Origin: Mucilaginibacter_A sp965201005 | GTDB taxonomy: Bacteria > Bacteroidota > Bacteroidia > Sphingobacteriales > Sphingobacteriaceae | Direction of reading: 5' to 3' | DNA: 64,000 nt | Assembly (NCBI RefSeq): GCF_965201005.1 | Contig: NZ_OZ241747.1 | Location: 2,418,001 to 2,482,000 of the forward strand | In this document: piece after piece, positions 1 to 8,173 of the stretch | How positions within the stretch are numbered: position 1 is the stretch's first letter | How the letters are laid out: the number at the start of each line of letters is the position of its first letter | Position numbers and translations under genes: made by a program | Notes under the pieces: generated by a model | The model's database searches: none | Seen by the model: only the letters and a program-made list of their open reading frames with translations | Told to the model about the DNA's origin: nothing

Positions 1-2
1 AA

Positions 3-1637
3 AACTTGACACCCTATCTGGTTCCTTTAAAAACTTATTACTTGTTGGCCAATAATGGTGTGGTAAAAAAGATGTTGTACACGTTATCTTCCATTGCGCT
101 TTTCATTTTGCTGATGGCTGTCGTCAATTTCATCAATATGTGCATAAGTCAGTCCGCAACCCGGATGAAAGAAATGGGCATCCGAAAAGTTTTAGGCGGA
201 ATGAAAAAGCAATTGGTTTGGCAGTTTTTGATCGAATCAACGCTACTTGTTTTGCTGGCCACTATTTTTGCATTGATCATTTACACGATCGCGAGGCCGT
301 TTTTTAACGATGTTTTAGGAAAAGAAATCCTTAGCCTTTTTGCATTTCCGGTTTACTTTTTTTTGATACCTTTTTTATTGGCATTATTTATTGGTTTAAT
401 TTCCGGCATTTATCCAGCTTTTGTTTTGGCTTCTTTAAAATCCGTTGATTCTTTAAAAGGAAAAGTAAGTTCGGTTAAAGAAAGTGTTTTTATGCGGAAA
501 GCATTGGTCGCTTTCCAGTTCAGTATCGCGGTTATCGTTTTTGTTGGTGCACTGATTATCTCGCAACAAGTAAAACTTTTCTTCAGCAAAAACCTGGGTT
601 ACAATAAAGATTATGTGGTTTATGCTTCTGTTCCGCGGGATTGGTCGCGCAAGGGCGTGCAGCGAATGGAGCAGATACGAACCCAACTTGCCCAACTTCC
701 TCAAATCAGCAGCATTTCGCTTTCCTGGGAAATACCCGATGGCAACAATGGCGGTGGGTTTCAGGTGTATAAATTTGGTGCGGATTCTACACAGACTGTT
801 GCTGTTCAGAGCATTGTGGCAGATAACCAATTCGCAGCTACTTATGGCATCCCGCTAAAAGCAGGCAGCTTTTTTACTGATGTTTATGCTCCCGGCGATT
901 CGGCAAAAGTTGTAATCAACGAAACACAAGCAAAAGCGATGGGTTGGAAAGACCTGCAGATGGCGATCGGCCAACAAATCCGCATCACCGGAAATAAGGA
1001 TCCATTTACCATTTGCGGTGTTACCAGCGATTTTCATTTTGGTTCCATGCAACAGCAAATTCAGCCGGTTACTTTCGTCAACGTCAATTTTTCAAACTTC
1101 TACCGTTACTTTTCCATCAAGTTGAAGCCGGGCAACGTGCGGCAGGATCTGGAAGCCGTGCAGAAAAAGTGGGCAACGCTTATGCCTGATGCCCCTTTTG
1201 AATATAATTTTATGGATGATACGCTAAAAAAACTGTATCAAACAGAAATCCAGTTGCAAAAAGCATCTTACATGGCTACAGCTTTGGCTATTGTTATTGT
1301 GTTATTAGGAATTGTAGGCTTGATCGCACAAAGCATCCAAAAGCGGACAAAAGAGATCGGGATTAGGAAAGTATTGGGTTCTTCAGTGGCCGGTATTATC
1401 CTTTTGTTTTTAAAAGAGTTTTTAGTAACCGTGTTGATAGCAGGATTGATTGCTTGCCCGATTGCTTTTTTTATCATGCAAAAATGGTTAAGCGATTATG
1501 TTTACCGCATTACGATTACGGCAAAACCGTTTTTGATTGCAGTCGCTATGCTTACGTTCGTTACTGCGCTATTAATTGTAATACAAACAGTAAAAGCAGC
1601 ATTGGCCAACCCGGTGGAGAGTTTGAGAAGTGAGTGA
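3..1637 (+). CDS. ABC transporter permease, FtsX/MacB type (5' end outside window)
   Basis: Inner-membrane permease of the two-block MacB/FtsX kind common in Bacteroidota, which work with a separate ATPase on export of peptides or lipids or on envelope stress. The open frame runs in from the left edge with no start, so the N-terminus is missing. Visible are an FtsX block with membrane segments in the first 150 residues, a linker, a membrane segment near residues 168-188 that opens a MacB-type periplasmic domain, and a second FtsX block over the last 120 residues. The coupling-helix motif GIRKVLG occurs twice (near residues 57 and 455), once per block, as expected. Substrate cannot be told. 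The DNA near the stop carries a one-mismatch version of the dispersed word (1590-1602). Confidence 0.9.
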   Translation, partial: NLTPYLVPLKTYYLLANNGVVKKMLYTLSSIALFILLMAVVNFINMCISQSATRMKEMGIRKVLGGMKKQLVWQFLIESTLLVLLATIFALIIYTIARPFFNDVLGKEILSLFAFPVYFFLIPFLLALFIGLISGIYPAFVLASLKSVDSLKGKVSSVKESVFMRKALVAFQFSIAVIVFVGALIISQQVKLFFSKNLGYNKDYVVYASVPRDWSRKGVQRMEQIRTQLAQLPQISSISLSWEIPDGNNGGGFQVYKFGADSTQTVAVQSIVADNQFAATYGIPLKAGSFFTDVYAPGDSAKVVINETQAKAMGWKDLQMAIGQQIRITGNKDPFTICGVTSDFHFGSMQQQIQPVTFVNVNFSNFYRYFSIKLKPGNVRQDLEAVQKKWATLMPDAPFEYNFMDDTLKKLYQTEIQLQKASYMATALAIVIVLLGIVGLIAQSIQKRTKEIGIRKVLGSSVAGIILLFLKEFLVTVLIAGLIACPIAFFIMQKWLSDYVYRITITAKPFLIAVAMLTFVTALLIVIQTVKAALANPVESLRSE

Positions 1638-1710
1638 GAAAGGTTTGAGGTGCGAGGTTGGAGGTATCAGCGACTTGCAAAATCCTCGAACCCCGCTCCC
1701 CGCACCAAAA

Positions 1711-1876
1711 AAGTACCGATAAAAGAAGCTTTTAAAATCACAAACAAAGCAAAAGAACTTTATCAAAAAATAAAAAACCAATACATTGCAACGATGTTGC
1801 AGTAGTAGGTAAAGATGAAATTTTCAGTGGATTATACTGGCTTAAAACTAACCTGATCGCCAAAAAATTTATTTAA
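1711..1876 (+). pseudogene. Possible decayed coding fragment in the gap between two genes
   Basis: The 254-base gap holds two stretches that look protein-coding but are in different frames: 1711 to about 1793 reads as a lysine-rich segment (…KEAFKITNKAKELYQ…), and 1796-1876 reads VAVVGKDEIFSG followed by LYWLKTNLIAKKFI and a stop. Adding one base near 1795 would join them. No start codon or family is recognised, so this may be a gene remnant or chance. A copy of the dispersed word lacking its last two bases lies at 1717-1729. Confidence 0.22.
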
Positions 1877-1891
1877 AAAAATCAAACGACT

Positions 1892-2377
1892 ATGAAAAAT
1901 TCAATTTTTGTGTTATTTATTTCTGCCTTTATTTTCCTGGGATGTGATAATAATAAGAAAGACCAGACCAATCAATATATCACATTGATGAAGCAAAGTG
2001 ACAGTATTGCTGCGGCTCACCAAAAAATCATCGGTACACATCAAAATATGCTTATCGAACATCAAAAATTTGTTGATGAAGTAAAGGAGAAGCATTTGAA
2101 CGATGCTTCGGTTATGGCAATAATCGGCAAGCACGATGTTATGCTAAAACGCCATGAAGCGCTGATCAAAAGCCACTCCGATTTAATTGCAGGCCATGCA
2201 GAATTAAAAGACAAATTTAGTACGATGAGCGATGCGGAAAAGGATGCCGAGATCAAACAAATGGAAAAAGACCACCAGAAAATCATCAGTGAGCAAAACA
2301 CGATTGAACAAGAGCAGCAAACAATGATGAAAGACCATCAGGATTTAACAAAGAAAATAGCTGATCTGAAAAAATAG
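1892..2377 (+). CDS. Small coiled-coil lipoprotein
   Basis: 161 residues. A signal peptide with a lipobox ends at Cys18 (FLGC), so the mature protein should be lipid-anchored in the envelope. The rest is almost entirely charged and helical, with many His, Lys, Glu and Gln and repeated H-x-x-(L/M)-x-x-H spacing (QKIIGTHQNML, KHDVMLKRHEALIKSH), suggesting a long coiled coil. No enzymatic motif is seen. The histidine density could reflect metal binding, but that is inference. The gene stands alone and faces a minus-strand lipoprotein gene across a gap carrying several dispersed words. Confidence 0.8.
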   Translation: MKNSIFVLFISAFIFLGCDNNKKDQTNQYITLMKQSDSIAAAHQKIIGTHQNMLIEHQKFVDEVKEKHLNDASVMAIIGKHDVMLKRHEALIKSHSDLIAGHAELKDKFSTMSDAEKDAEIKQMEKDHQKIISEQNTIEQEQQTMMKDHQDLTKKIADLKK

Positions 2378-2408
2378 GTTTTTTTCCAGATTTATCCACT
2401 CTGTTTTA

Positions 2409-2457
2409 ATGCTTCTTTTATCAGGTAAAAACAGAAAATTGTTATGCTTCTTTTACC
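2409..2457. repeat. Dispersed-word cluster between convergent genes
   Basis: Two exact minus-strand copies of the word (2409-2422 and 2444-2457), with a partial plus-strand copy of the ACAG subtype between them (2424-2434). The plus partial can pair with the right-hand minus copy around GGTAAAA/TTTTACC. Position, in the gap between two convergent genes, fits a bidirectional terminator. Confidence 0.7.
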
Positions 2458-2477
2458 TGACAATTTTTGTCGGACAA

Positions 2478-2933
2478 TTATTTGATGCGGACATATTTTT
2501 CGATAATCACGCGGTCAATATTTGCCTTTTCAACTTTTTCAATACCTTTTTGGGTCAGCGTATCGTTTTTGATTGAGATCGTAAAATTGAAAGATTTCCC
2601 TTCCCAGTTTTTATCGGCATAAAAATCCAAATGTTCTGTGTATTGATTACCTTTCAGCGTATAATTTCCGCCGCCTGCATCAAAATGATTGATAGAATCT
2701 TTTGGAGATTGCCTGTCGTGTTTTAAAAAAGCAAAATACGTAGCGTTGATTATTTTGATCATTTGCTGGTTTTTGGTAAAATCTGTAACGCTGCTGTCAC
2801 CTTTCGTGATAGTTGTTGCAGATACCAATTGCCACGTTCCTATCAGATCAATGCTGTTTTTAGGGCCTGTTTTTGGGTTACAGGCCGTCAAAAACAACAA
2901 AGCAACTGATAAAACACTCTGGTTTATTTTCAT
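2478..2933 (-). CDS. Lipocalin-like lipoprotein, unknown function
   Basis: 151 residues with a lipobox ending at Cys18 (FLTAC). After the anchor comes a LIGTWQLVSATT motif, the opening typical of small lipocalin-like or DUF-type Bacteroidota lipoproteins, followed by alternating beta-rich stretches (FAFLKHD, GGNYTLKGNQYTEHLDF, FNFTISIKNDTLTQKG). This pattern suggests an eight-stranded barrel that binds a small hydrophobic ligand, but ligand and role are unknown. It ends convergently with the upstream lipoprotein gene. Confidence 0.8.
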   Translation of the reverse strand: MKINQSVLSVALLFLTACNPKTGPKNSIDLIGTWQLVSATTITKGDSSVTDFTKNQQMIKIINATYFAFLKHDRQSPKDSINHFDAGGGNYTLKGNQYTEHLDFYADKNWEGKSFNFTISIKNDTLTQKGIEKVEKANIDRVIIEKYVRIK

Positions 2934-3105
2934 TGTAATTGCATTATGGTAGTTTAATTATAATTATTTTTTCCTGATTTTAACAATTACCGGTTGTTTA
3001 AATGCAAAGCTGTTCAATAAAAAACTACTTATTAATTTGTTGGTTCTGCTGCTTTCATAACTTACTGCATAGCTGATATTTCTATTTTTGAAAACCCGAA
3101 AATAT

Positions 3106-3199
3106 GTACTTCTTTTATCGTACATGATTTCAGTTTTTGTATGAACAATGTTCTAAGTGATTATAATCCACCAAATTTTAGGTGATAAAAGAAGCATTG
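3106..3199. repeat. Inverted pair of dispersed words in a 400-base gap
   Basis: The gap 2934-3347 holds no convincing gene. It contains a left word with one mismatch (3106-3119, minus) and an exact right word (3184-3197, plus), separated by about 64 bases. The right word has the full arm: CCACCAAATTTTAGG directly before it (3168-3182). Apart from this pair I see only AT-rich sequence. Confidence 0.7.
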
Positions 3200-3347
3200 A
3201 TTTGGTTTTTGGAAAGTGTGGTTTTTTCTTTTTGCAGGATCAAAGAAATCAACCAAAATGAAGGAAATTACGGTTTATAGCGATAAAAATAGTGTTTTGA
3301 ACCTAACAGAAGTCTTGACAAAGCAATTTTATTTTACCGCTATTTAC

Positions 3348-3572
3348 CTAAAACTTTTTCCGTTCCAGGAACGCACCAATCAGTTGCACGTTTTCGGCAG
3401 TTAAATCCTCTCCGGAAATTTCCTGCAGGCACCAGCCACCGTTTTCGCGCAAAATTGTACCGATAAAAACAGTATCCATGGTGATGCTGTAAAGGTTTGG
3501 TTCCAGGGCTTGCGCGCGGCAAATGGCGTGTTTGAAAATGCCGGAAATTTGAATGGCTTCCATATCATGCAA
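3348..3572 (-). CDS. Small conserved-looking protein, unknown function
   Basis: 74 residues from 3572, or 71 from an internal Met at 3563. The composition looks like a compact folded domain (MEAIQISGIFKHAICRAQ, LYSITMDTVFIGTILRENG). No signal peptide and no known motif. It is separated from treS by a clear terminator at 3623-3652, so it is transcribed separately. I do not recognise the family. Confidence 0.55.
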   Translation of the reverse strand: MHDMEAIQISGIFKHAICRAQALEPNLYSITMDTVFIGTILRENGGWCLQEISGEDLTAENVQLIGAFLERKKF

Positions 3573-3622
3573 AGATAACAGAATAGTGTATTACGCCGTT
3601 TGCATCTATTCTCCGCAAAAAC

Positions 3623-3652
3623 AAAAAACCCCGACGCCTGACGGGGTTTTTT
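3623..3652. terminator. Bidirectional intrinsic terminator after treS
   Basis: Perfect 11-bp stem AAAAAACCCCG (3623-3633) with CGGGGTTTTTT (3642-3652) and an 8-base loop. On the minus strand it follows the treS-mak stop by about 107 bases, with a run of T after the stem. Confidence 0.9.
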
Positions 3653-3758
3653 AGCAATCTAACGGTTTTGGTGACAGCTATTGTATCGATAAAATCAAAG
3701 TTCCTAAAAATTATGGCCGCAGCGATTTTAAACCAACAAAACCATAAGCGGTAATAAC

Positions 3759-6700
3759 TTAAACAAATTGTTTGTTGCTTTTAAGCAAATAAATGATGCC
3801 TTTTAGCGGAATGATTGCCCAATCCGGCCGGTGGTTCAGTTCATAAATTAGTTCGTTCAAAGCTTTTTCCATCAGGAAAACCTGGAGCAGAGTATTGAAA
3901 CCTTCTCTGTCTTTCGGTACAAAACCGGCGTCTTTTACTGTATCTAAATAAGCTTTCACAAAAAAACCGCTTACGTAATGATACCATTGCTCGGCAAAGG
4001 GCAGCAGTTTGATGATATCTTCTTCCCGGATCTGGTTATCTGCATACAAACTCCTGTACATAACATAACTGAACGAGCGGATCATGCTGGCCACATCGCG
4101 GATGGCAGAACGCTTGATGCGCCGCTCGCTGAAACGGCTTTCGGGGTTGCCTTCAAAATCAATAATAAAAAAATCCTTGCCCGTAAACAAAACCTGTTCG
4201 AGGTTATAATCACCATGAACGCGGATTTTATCTACCTCAATGGTTTTACCGTAAATGGTTTTAAATAGCTGCAGGATTTCCTGCTTATTTTCCAATACTT
4301 CTTTTGCAAGTGTTTTTTCTGTTTCCGGCAATCCGTTCAGCTTGGTGGTCAACAGGCTAAAAGCAGTACGCACCAACGCCTGCAGGCCAGAATACAACGA
4401 ACGCTGATAATGCAAAGAGTATTCTTCGGGCGCAAAATCAGGCAAATCCTTGTCCGAAGCCAAAGCCAGGTGCAGCTCGCCGGTACGCTGGCCAAGCGTC
4501 TGCACACGGTTGGCCACCATATTGTCCAGCAGTTCAAGCAGGTAAGCGGGCATTTCGTTATAAGGCAACGCGGTGGTTAACGTGCCTTGCAAAGCCGTAA
4601 TCAGGGGCGGCATATCCGGTAAGGCAATTACGCGTTCGTTAAAATCGTTGATCCTGTCCAGCATATACGTCCAGCCATCACTGTTGCTTTGCACCACTTC
4701 CTGTATCATGCCCAGCACCATGTTGCCGTTTTCAAATTTCCACTCGATGGAGCCTTCTAAAGCCGGCGTGTTGCGGAAATTTGTATGGGAAGTTAAAAAA
4801 CGGATAATCTCCAGATCAGAATTGATCACGTAATCCAGCTTTCTGAAAATCTTTACACAAAAAACCTGGTCGTAAATTACCAGCGTGTTCAGTTGCGGGG
4901 CAGACAAAACCCGCGGTTTTATTTTTTCGGTTTCGTTAAGGTGGTTTTTTAAAGATTTGCTTCCTTTAAAAAACAGTTCGCTTTTATGCAGATGGACGGT
5001 ATGATGATTGGCCGCCAGTTCTAAAACCGCCATTTGCAGTTCCGTTCCGTAAATGGCATCGTATAAAATGCCTTCCTCGCCGTTTAGCAGCAGTTTTGCA
5101 ATAATGGCATCCGGACAAGTTTCCCGGATTTTTGCAGAAAATGGCTGCCCGCCAAAAGCCACCGGCAACTGAAATTTTTCGGGAAAACCATCATGATATG
5201 CCACCTCGATCAGCAAAAAATATACACTTGTTTCCTGAGTTGGCACTTCGGCCACATCAGTGATTTTGATGTTATCTACACGCTTTGTTTCGCTGTCGAA
5301 CCAGCAAACCTGCTTCAGATAATTTGGCAGGATTTTGTTTTCCAGCGTTTCCAGTGCTTCTTTTAGCGGCAAACTTTTCCATTCTTTTAGGCTGAAGGTA
5401 GGCAACTCTACAATTTCCAACGTGCCAGATACTTCTTTTACCAGCTCAAAACACTGGCAGGCGTGCGCGCCCAGCGTAAACAAATAAGGCAAATCCGGTT
5501 TAACCTGCGGGAAACGGTTTTTGCTCATCACTTCCACCGGAACAAACCCGGTAAAAGCGTCCAGATCCAGTTGGGCAGCCTGCGGATAACGCGATAAATT
5601 GGCCACTACCAGCATTACCTGATCCTGATAAGTACGTGTGTAAACCAGCACTTTGGCGTTTTCCGTTGGGATAAAACTCAAATCGCCGCGGCCAAAAGCT
5701 TTGTACTTTTTCCGCATCGCGATCATCCGCTTCGTCCACCACAACAGAGAGGAAGTATTTTTAGACTGAAGCTCTACATTCACCGCTTCAAAATGATATT
5801 GCGGGTCCAAAATCAGCGGCAAATAAAGCCGCTGCGGATTGGCCTGCGAAAACCCGGCATTGCGGTCGGCATTCCATTGCATCGGCGTGCGCACACCGTC
5901 CCGATCGCCCAGATAAAAATTATCGCCCAGGCCAATTTCATCACCATAATACAAAACCGGCGTACCGGGAAGCGTGAAAAGCAGGCTGTTCAGTAGTTCT
6001 ATTTTGTTCCGGTTATTCTCTAAAAGTGGTGCCAGCCGGTGGCGTATGCCGAGGTTGATCCGCGCTTTCGGGTTTTTTACATAAGATTTGTACATGTAAT
6101 CGCGCTCTTCGTCAGTTACCATTTCAAGCGTCAGTTCATCATGGTTACGCAAAAAAATTGCCCACTGGCAGTTTTCAGGAATGGCGGGCGTTTGTTCAAA
6201 AATATCGGTCAGCGGGTAGCGGTCTTCCATTTGCACGGCCATAAACATGCGCGGCATCACCGGGAAATGGTAGTTCATCTGGCATTCGTCACCATCGCCA
6301 AAATACGCGGCGGCATCTTCCGGCCACATGTTGGCTTCGGCCAGAAGCAGCGTTCCGGGAAAATGATCATCCACGTATTTCCGTAGTTTTTTCAGATAAT
6401 CGTGCGTTTCGGGCAGGTTTTCGCAATTCGTGCCATCGCGCTCAAACAAATACGGCACTGCATCCAGCCGAAAACCGTCCACACCAAGTTTGCACCAGTA
6501 ATCCAGGATTTTAAAAACTTCGTTTTGCACCGATGGGTTATCGTAGTTCAAATCCGGCTGATGGCTAAAAAACCGGTGCCAGTAATATTGCTTGGCCACC
6601 GGGTCCCAGGTCCAGTTGGAGGCTTCAAAATCCTGGAAAATAATGCGTGCATCTTCGTACTGTTTGGTATCATCTGTCCACACATAATAATTGCGGTGAT

Positions 6701-7088
6701 CTGAACCGATCGGTGCCGTACGCGCGCGCTGAAACCAGGGATGCTGATCGGAAGTGTGGTTGATCACCAATTCGGTTATCACTTTTAAACCCCTTTCGTG
6801 GGCTTCTTTTAGCAGTTGTTTAAATTCTTTGATGTTGCCGTAAGATGGGTTAATCGTATAATAATCAGCAATATCATAACCATCATCACGCAGCGGTGAA
6901 GGGTAAAACGGCAGCAGCCAGATGGCCGTTACGCCCAAATCCTGCAAATAATCCAGCTTTTGCAGCAAGCCTTCAAAATCGCCGATGCCATCGCCGTTGC
7001 CGTCGGCAAAAGCCTTAATGTGCAGTTCGTAAATTACGGCATCTTTATACCAGTGTATTTTATCGTCTAATATCGTTTCGTCGGGCAT
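3759..7088 (-). CDS. treS: Trehalose synthase fused to maltokinase (TreS-Mak)
   Basis: 1109-residue fusion. The N-terminal GH13 half interconverts maltose and trehalose; the C-terminal aminoglycoside-phosphotransferase-like half makes maltose 1-phosphate with ATP, the donor for GlgE-type glucan synthesis. GH13 catalytic residues are visible: nucleophile Asp209 in GFRLDA, acid/base Glu251 in LLAEANMWPED, and Asp317 in LRNHDEL. A beta-sandwich follows to about residue 550. The kinase core shows HGDYNLEQ (His958, Asp960) and the metal-binding IDFEG (Asp977). Length matches known fusions. glgE and glgB are not in the window, so the pathway partner must be elsewhere. It has its own candidate promoter and a strong terminator. 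The dispersed word occurs inside the gene at 5429-5442 (encoding VKEV). Confidence 0.95.
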   Translation of the reverse strand: MPDETILDDKIHWYKDAVIYELHIKAFADGNGDGIGDFEGLLQKLDYLQDLGVTAIWLLPFYPSPLRDDGYDIADYYTINPSYGNIKEFKQLLKEAHERGLKVITELVINHTSDQHPWFQRARTAPIGSDHRNYYVWTDDTKQYEDARIIFQDFEASNWTWDPVAKQYYWHRFFSHQPDLNYDNPSVQNEVFKILDYWCKLGVDGFRLDAVPYLFERDGTNCENLPETHDYLKKLRKYVDDHFPGTLLLAEANMWPEDAAAYFGDGDECQMNYHFPVMPRMFMAVQMEDRYPLTDIFEQTPAIPENCQWAIFLRNHDELTLEMVTDEERDYMYKSYVKNPKARINLGIRHRLAPLLENNRNKIELLNSLLFTLPGTPVLYYGDEIGLGDNFYLGDRDGVRTPMQWNADRNAGFSQANPQRLYLPLILDPQYHFEAVNVELQSKNTSSLLWWTKRMIAMRKKYKAFGRGDLSFIPTENAKVLVYTRTYQDQVMLVVANLSRYPQAAQLDLDAFTGFVPVEVMSKNRFPQVKPDLPYLFTLGAHACQCFELVKEVSGTLEIVELPTFSLKEWKSLPLKEALETLENKILPNYLKQVCWFDSETKRVDNIKITDVAEVPTQETSVYFLLIEVAYHDGFPEKFQLPVAFGGQPFSAKIRETCPDAIIAKLLLNGEEGILYDAIYGTELQMAVLELAANHHTVHLHKSELFFKGSKSLKNHLNETEKIKPRVLSAPQLNTLVIYDQVFCVKIFRKLDYVINSDLEIIRFLTSHTNFRNTPALEGSIEWKFENGNMVLGMIQEVVQSNSDGWTYMLDRINDFNERVIALPDMPPLITALQGTLTTALPYNEMPAYLLELLDNMVANRVQTLGQRTGELHLALASDKDLPDFAPEEYSLHYQRSLYSGLQALVRTAFSLLTTKLNGLPETEKTLAKEVLENKQEILQLFKTIYGKTIEVDKIRVHGDYNLEQVLFTGKDFFIIDFEGNPESRFSERRIKRSAIRDVASMIRSFSYVMYRSLYADNQIREEDIIKLLPFAEQWYHYVSGFFVKAYLDTVKDAGFVPKDREGFNTLLQVFLMEKALNELIYELNHRPDWAIIPLKGIIYLLKSNKQFV

Positions 7089-7141
7089 TTTTCAGCTTTA
7101 ATAAATTTATATTCCTTAACAATCCGGGTTGATGTTGTTTT

Positions 7142-7149
7142 CAAAGATA
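7142..7149 (-). promoter_or_regulatory. Candidate -7 box for treS
   Basis: On the minus strand TATCTTTG matches the Bacteroidota -7 consensus TAnnTTTG, 54 bases before the treS start. A TTTG lies 23 bases further up, slightly longer than the usual 19-21 spacing, so the -33 assignment is weak. Confidence 0.5.
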
Positions 7150-7188
7150 AATCTGTTTTCACATTTCGCCGCCAAAAGCAGCACAACA

Positions 7189-7240
7189 ATTTTAGGTCGG
7201 TAAAAACAGCATCCAAGCACAACAGGATGCTTCTTTTACC
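7189..7240. repeat. Mixed-subtype inverted pair of dispersed words
   Basis: Plus-strand ACAG-type word (7199-7212) preceded by AATTTTAGG, then a minus-strand GAAG-type word (7227-7240) 14 bases on. One of only two pairs found with different subtypes. It sits between cheR (stop at 7300) and treS. Confidence 0.7.
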
Positions 7241-7299
7241 AGGTAAATTTCATGGTTGCATTCAGCCAGTGGAAGCAAGTAAAAATGCTCAGACAAGCC

Positions 7300-8115
7300 T
7301 TAGATTTTTTGCCATATTTTTTCCTTCGGGAAAGGCTTTTGATATTGCTGATTTACAGATGTGAACTGAAGCGTTTCCTTTGTGCCCAAAGCCAAATATC
7401 CCTGCTGTTCCAAGCTGGCATCAAACAAATTAAGCACCCGGTTTTGCAATTGCTGGTTAAAGTAGATGATCACGTTGCGGCAGATGATCAAATTAAAGTG
7501 GTTAAAAGAAGCATCTGTAACCAAATTATGGGTTGAAAAAACAATCTTTTTTTTAAGCTGCTCATTTAGTTTGACAAGATCATAACTCGATGTGTAATAG
7601 TCATTAAAAGATTGATTTCCACCCGCTGCATAATAATTTTCAGCATATTTTTCCAGAATGTTTTGCGGATAAACCCCGGCCGCGGCTTTTTTCAATACTT
7701 CTGGATTGATATCGGTTGCATATAAAATTGATTTATGCAGCAAATCCAGCTCTTTTAGCAAAATGGCCATAGAATAAGCTTCTTCACCGGTGGAGCAGCC
7801 AGCGTGCCATATCCGGATCAGCGGCGCGTTGGCGACAGCTGGCAAAACCATCTCCCGAAGGACTTTAAAGAATTCCGGGTCGCGGAACATTTCGGTTACC
7901 GGCACTGTGATCTCTGCAACCAGCCAGTTTAAAAGTTCGGGCTTGTTGCTTATCGCCCGGCGAAAATCCTCAAAACCTGAAAACTCCTTCAGCCTGAACA
8001 TCCGGTTAAACCGGCGGTGCAGCATCGGCCTGGAGTATCCGGAAAAATCATAACCATATAAGGTTGCCAAATCGTAAAGCAGTGCGTCTAATTGCTCATC
8101 GGTAATTAAAAACAT
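7300..8115 (-). CDS. cheR: CheR-type chemoreceptor/protein-glutamate O-methyltransferase
   Basis: 271 residues. SAM-dependent methyltransferase that esterifies glutamates on receptor-like proteins. The N-terminal helical CheR_N domain (residues 1-70, with YDFSGYSRPMLHRRFNRM) is followed by the SAM-binding core (IWHAGCSTGEEAYSMA, then YATDINPEVLKKA) and the NLIICRNVIIYF motif typical of the family. No CheB or classical chemotaxis genes are in the window; its place right after a huge hybrid kinase suggests a dedicated signalling module rather than flagellar chemotaxis. The start at 8115 leaves a 14-base gap to an exact dispersed word. Another word lies inside the gene at 7501-7514, read as DASFN. 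Confidence 0.92.
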   Translation of the reverse strand: MFLITDEQLDALLYDLATLYGYDFSGYSRPMLHRRFNRMFRLKEFSGFEDFRRAISNKPELLNWLVAEITVPVTEMFRDPEFFKVLREMVLPAVANAPLIRIWHAGCSTGEEAYSMAILLKELDLLHKSILYATDINPEVLKKAAAGVYPQNILEKYAENYYAAGGNQSFNDYYTSSYDLVKLNEQLKKKIVFSTHNLVTDASFNHFNLIICRNVIIYFNQQLQNRVLNLFDASLEQQGYLALGTKETLQFTSVNQQYQKPFPKEKIWQKI

Positions 8116-8129
8116 TTGGTTTTTTGTTG

Positions 8130-8164
8130 GATAAAAGAAGCATTGCTGTGATGCTTCTTTTATG
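8130..8164. repeat. Tight hairpin of two dispersed words
   Basis: Word plus (8130-8143), 7-base spacer, word minus (8151-8164): a near-perfect 13-bp stem. It lies between the hybrid kinase stop and the cheR start, both minus strand, so it could attenuate transcription into cheR. The order is plus-then-minus, the reverse of most pairs here. Confidence 0.75.
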
Positions 8165-8173
8165 GCCTGTTTT

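Noticed and set aside
3216..3404. Plus-strand open frame of 62 codons
   Set aside because: It begins next to a repeat, runs antisense into a better-looking minus-strand gene, and has no recognisable protein features.
3759..7088. Several long antisense frames opposite treS, the hybrid kinase and the M1 peptidase
   Set aside because: They are shadows of strong coding genes, rich in unusual residues and with no domain of their own.
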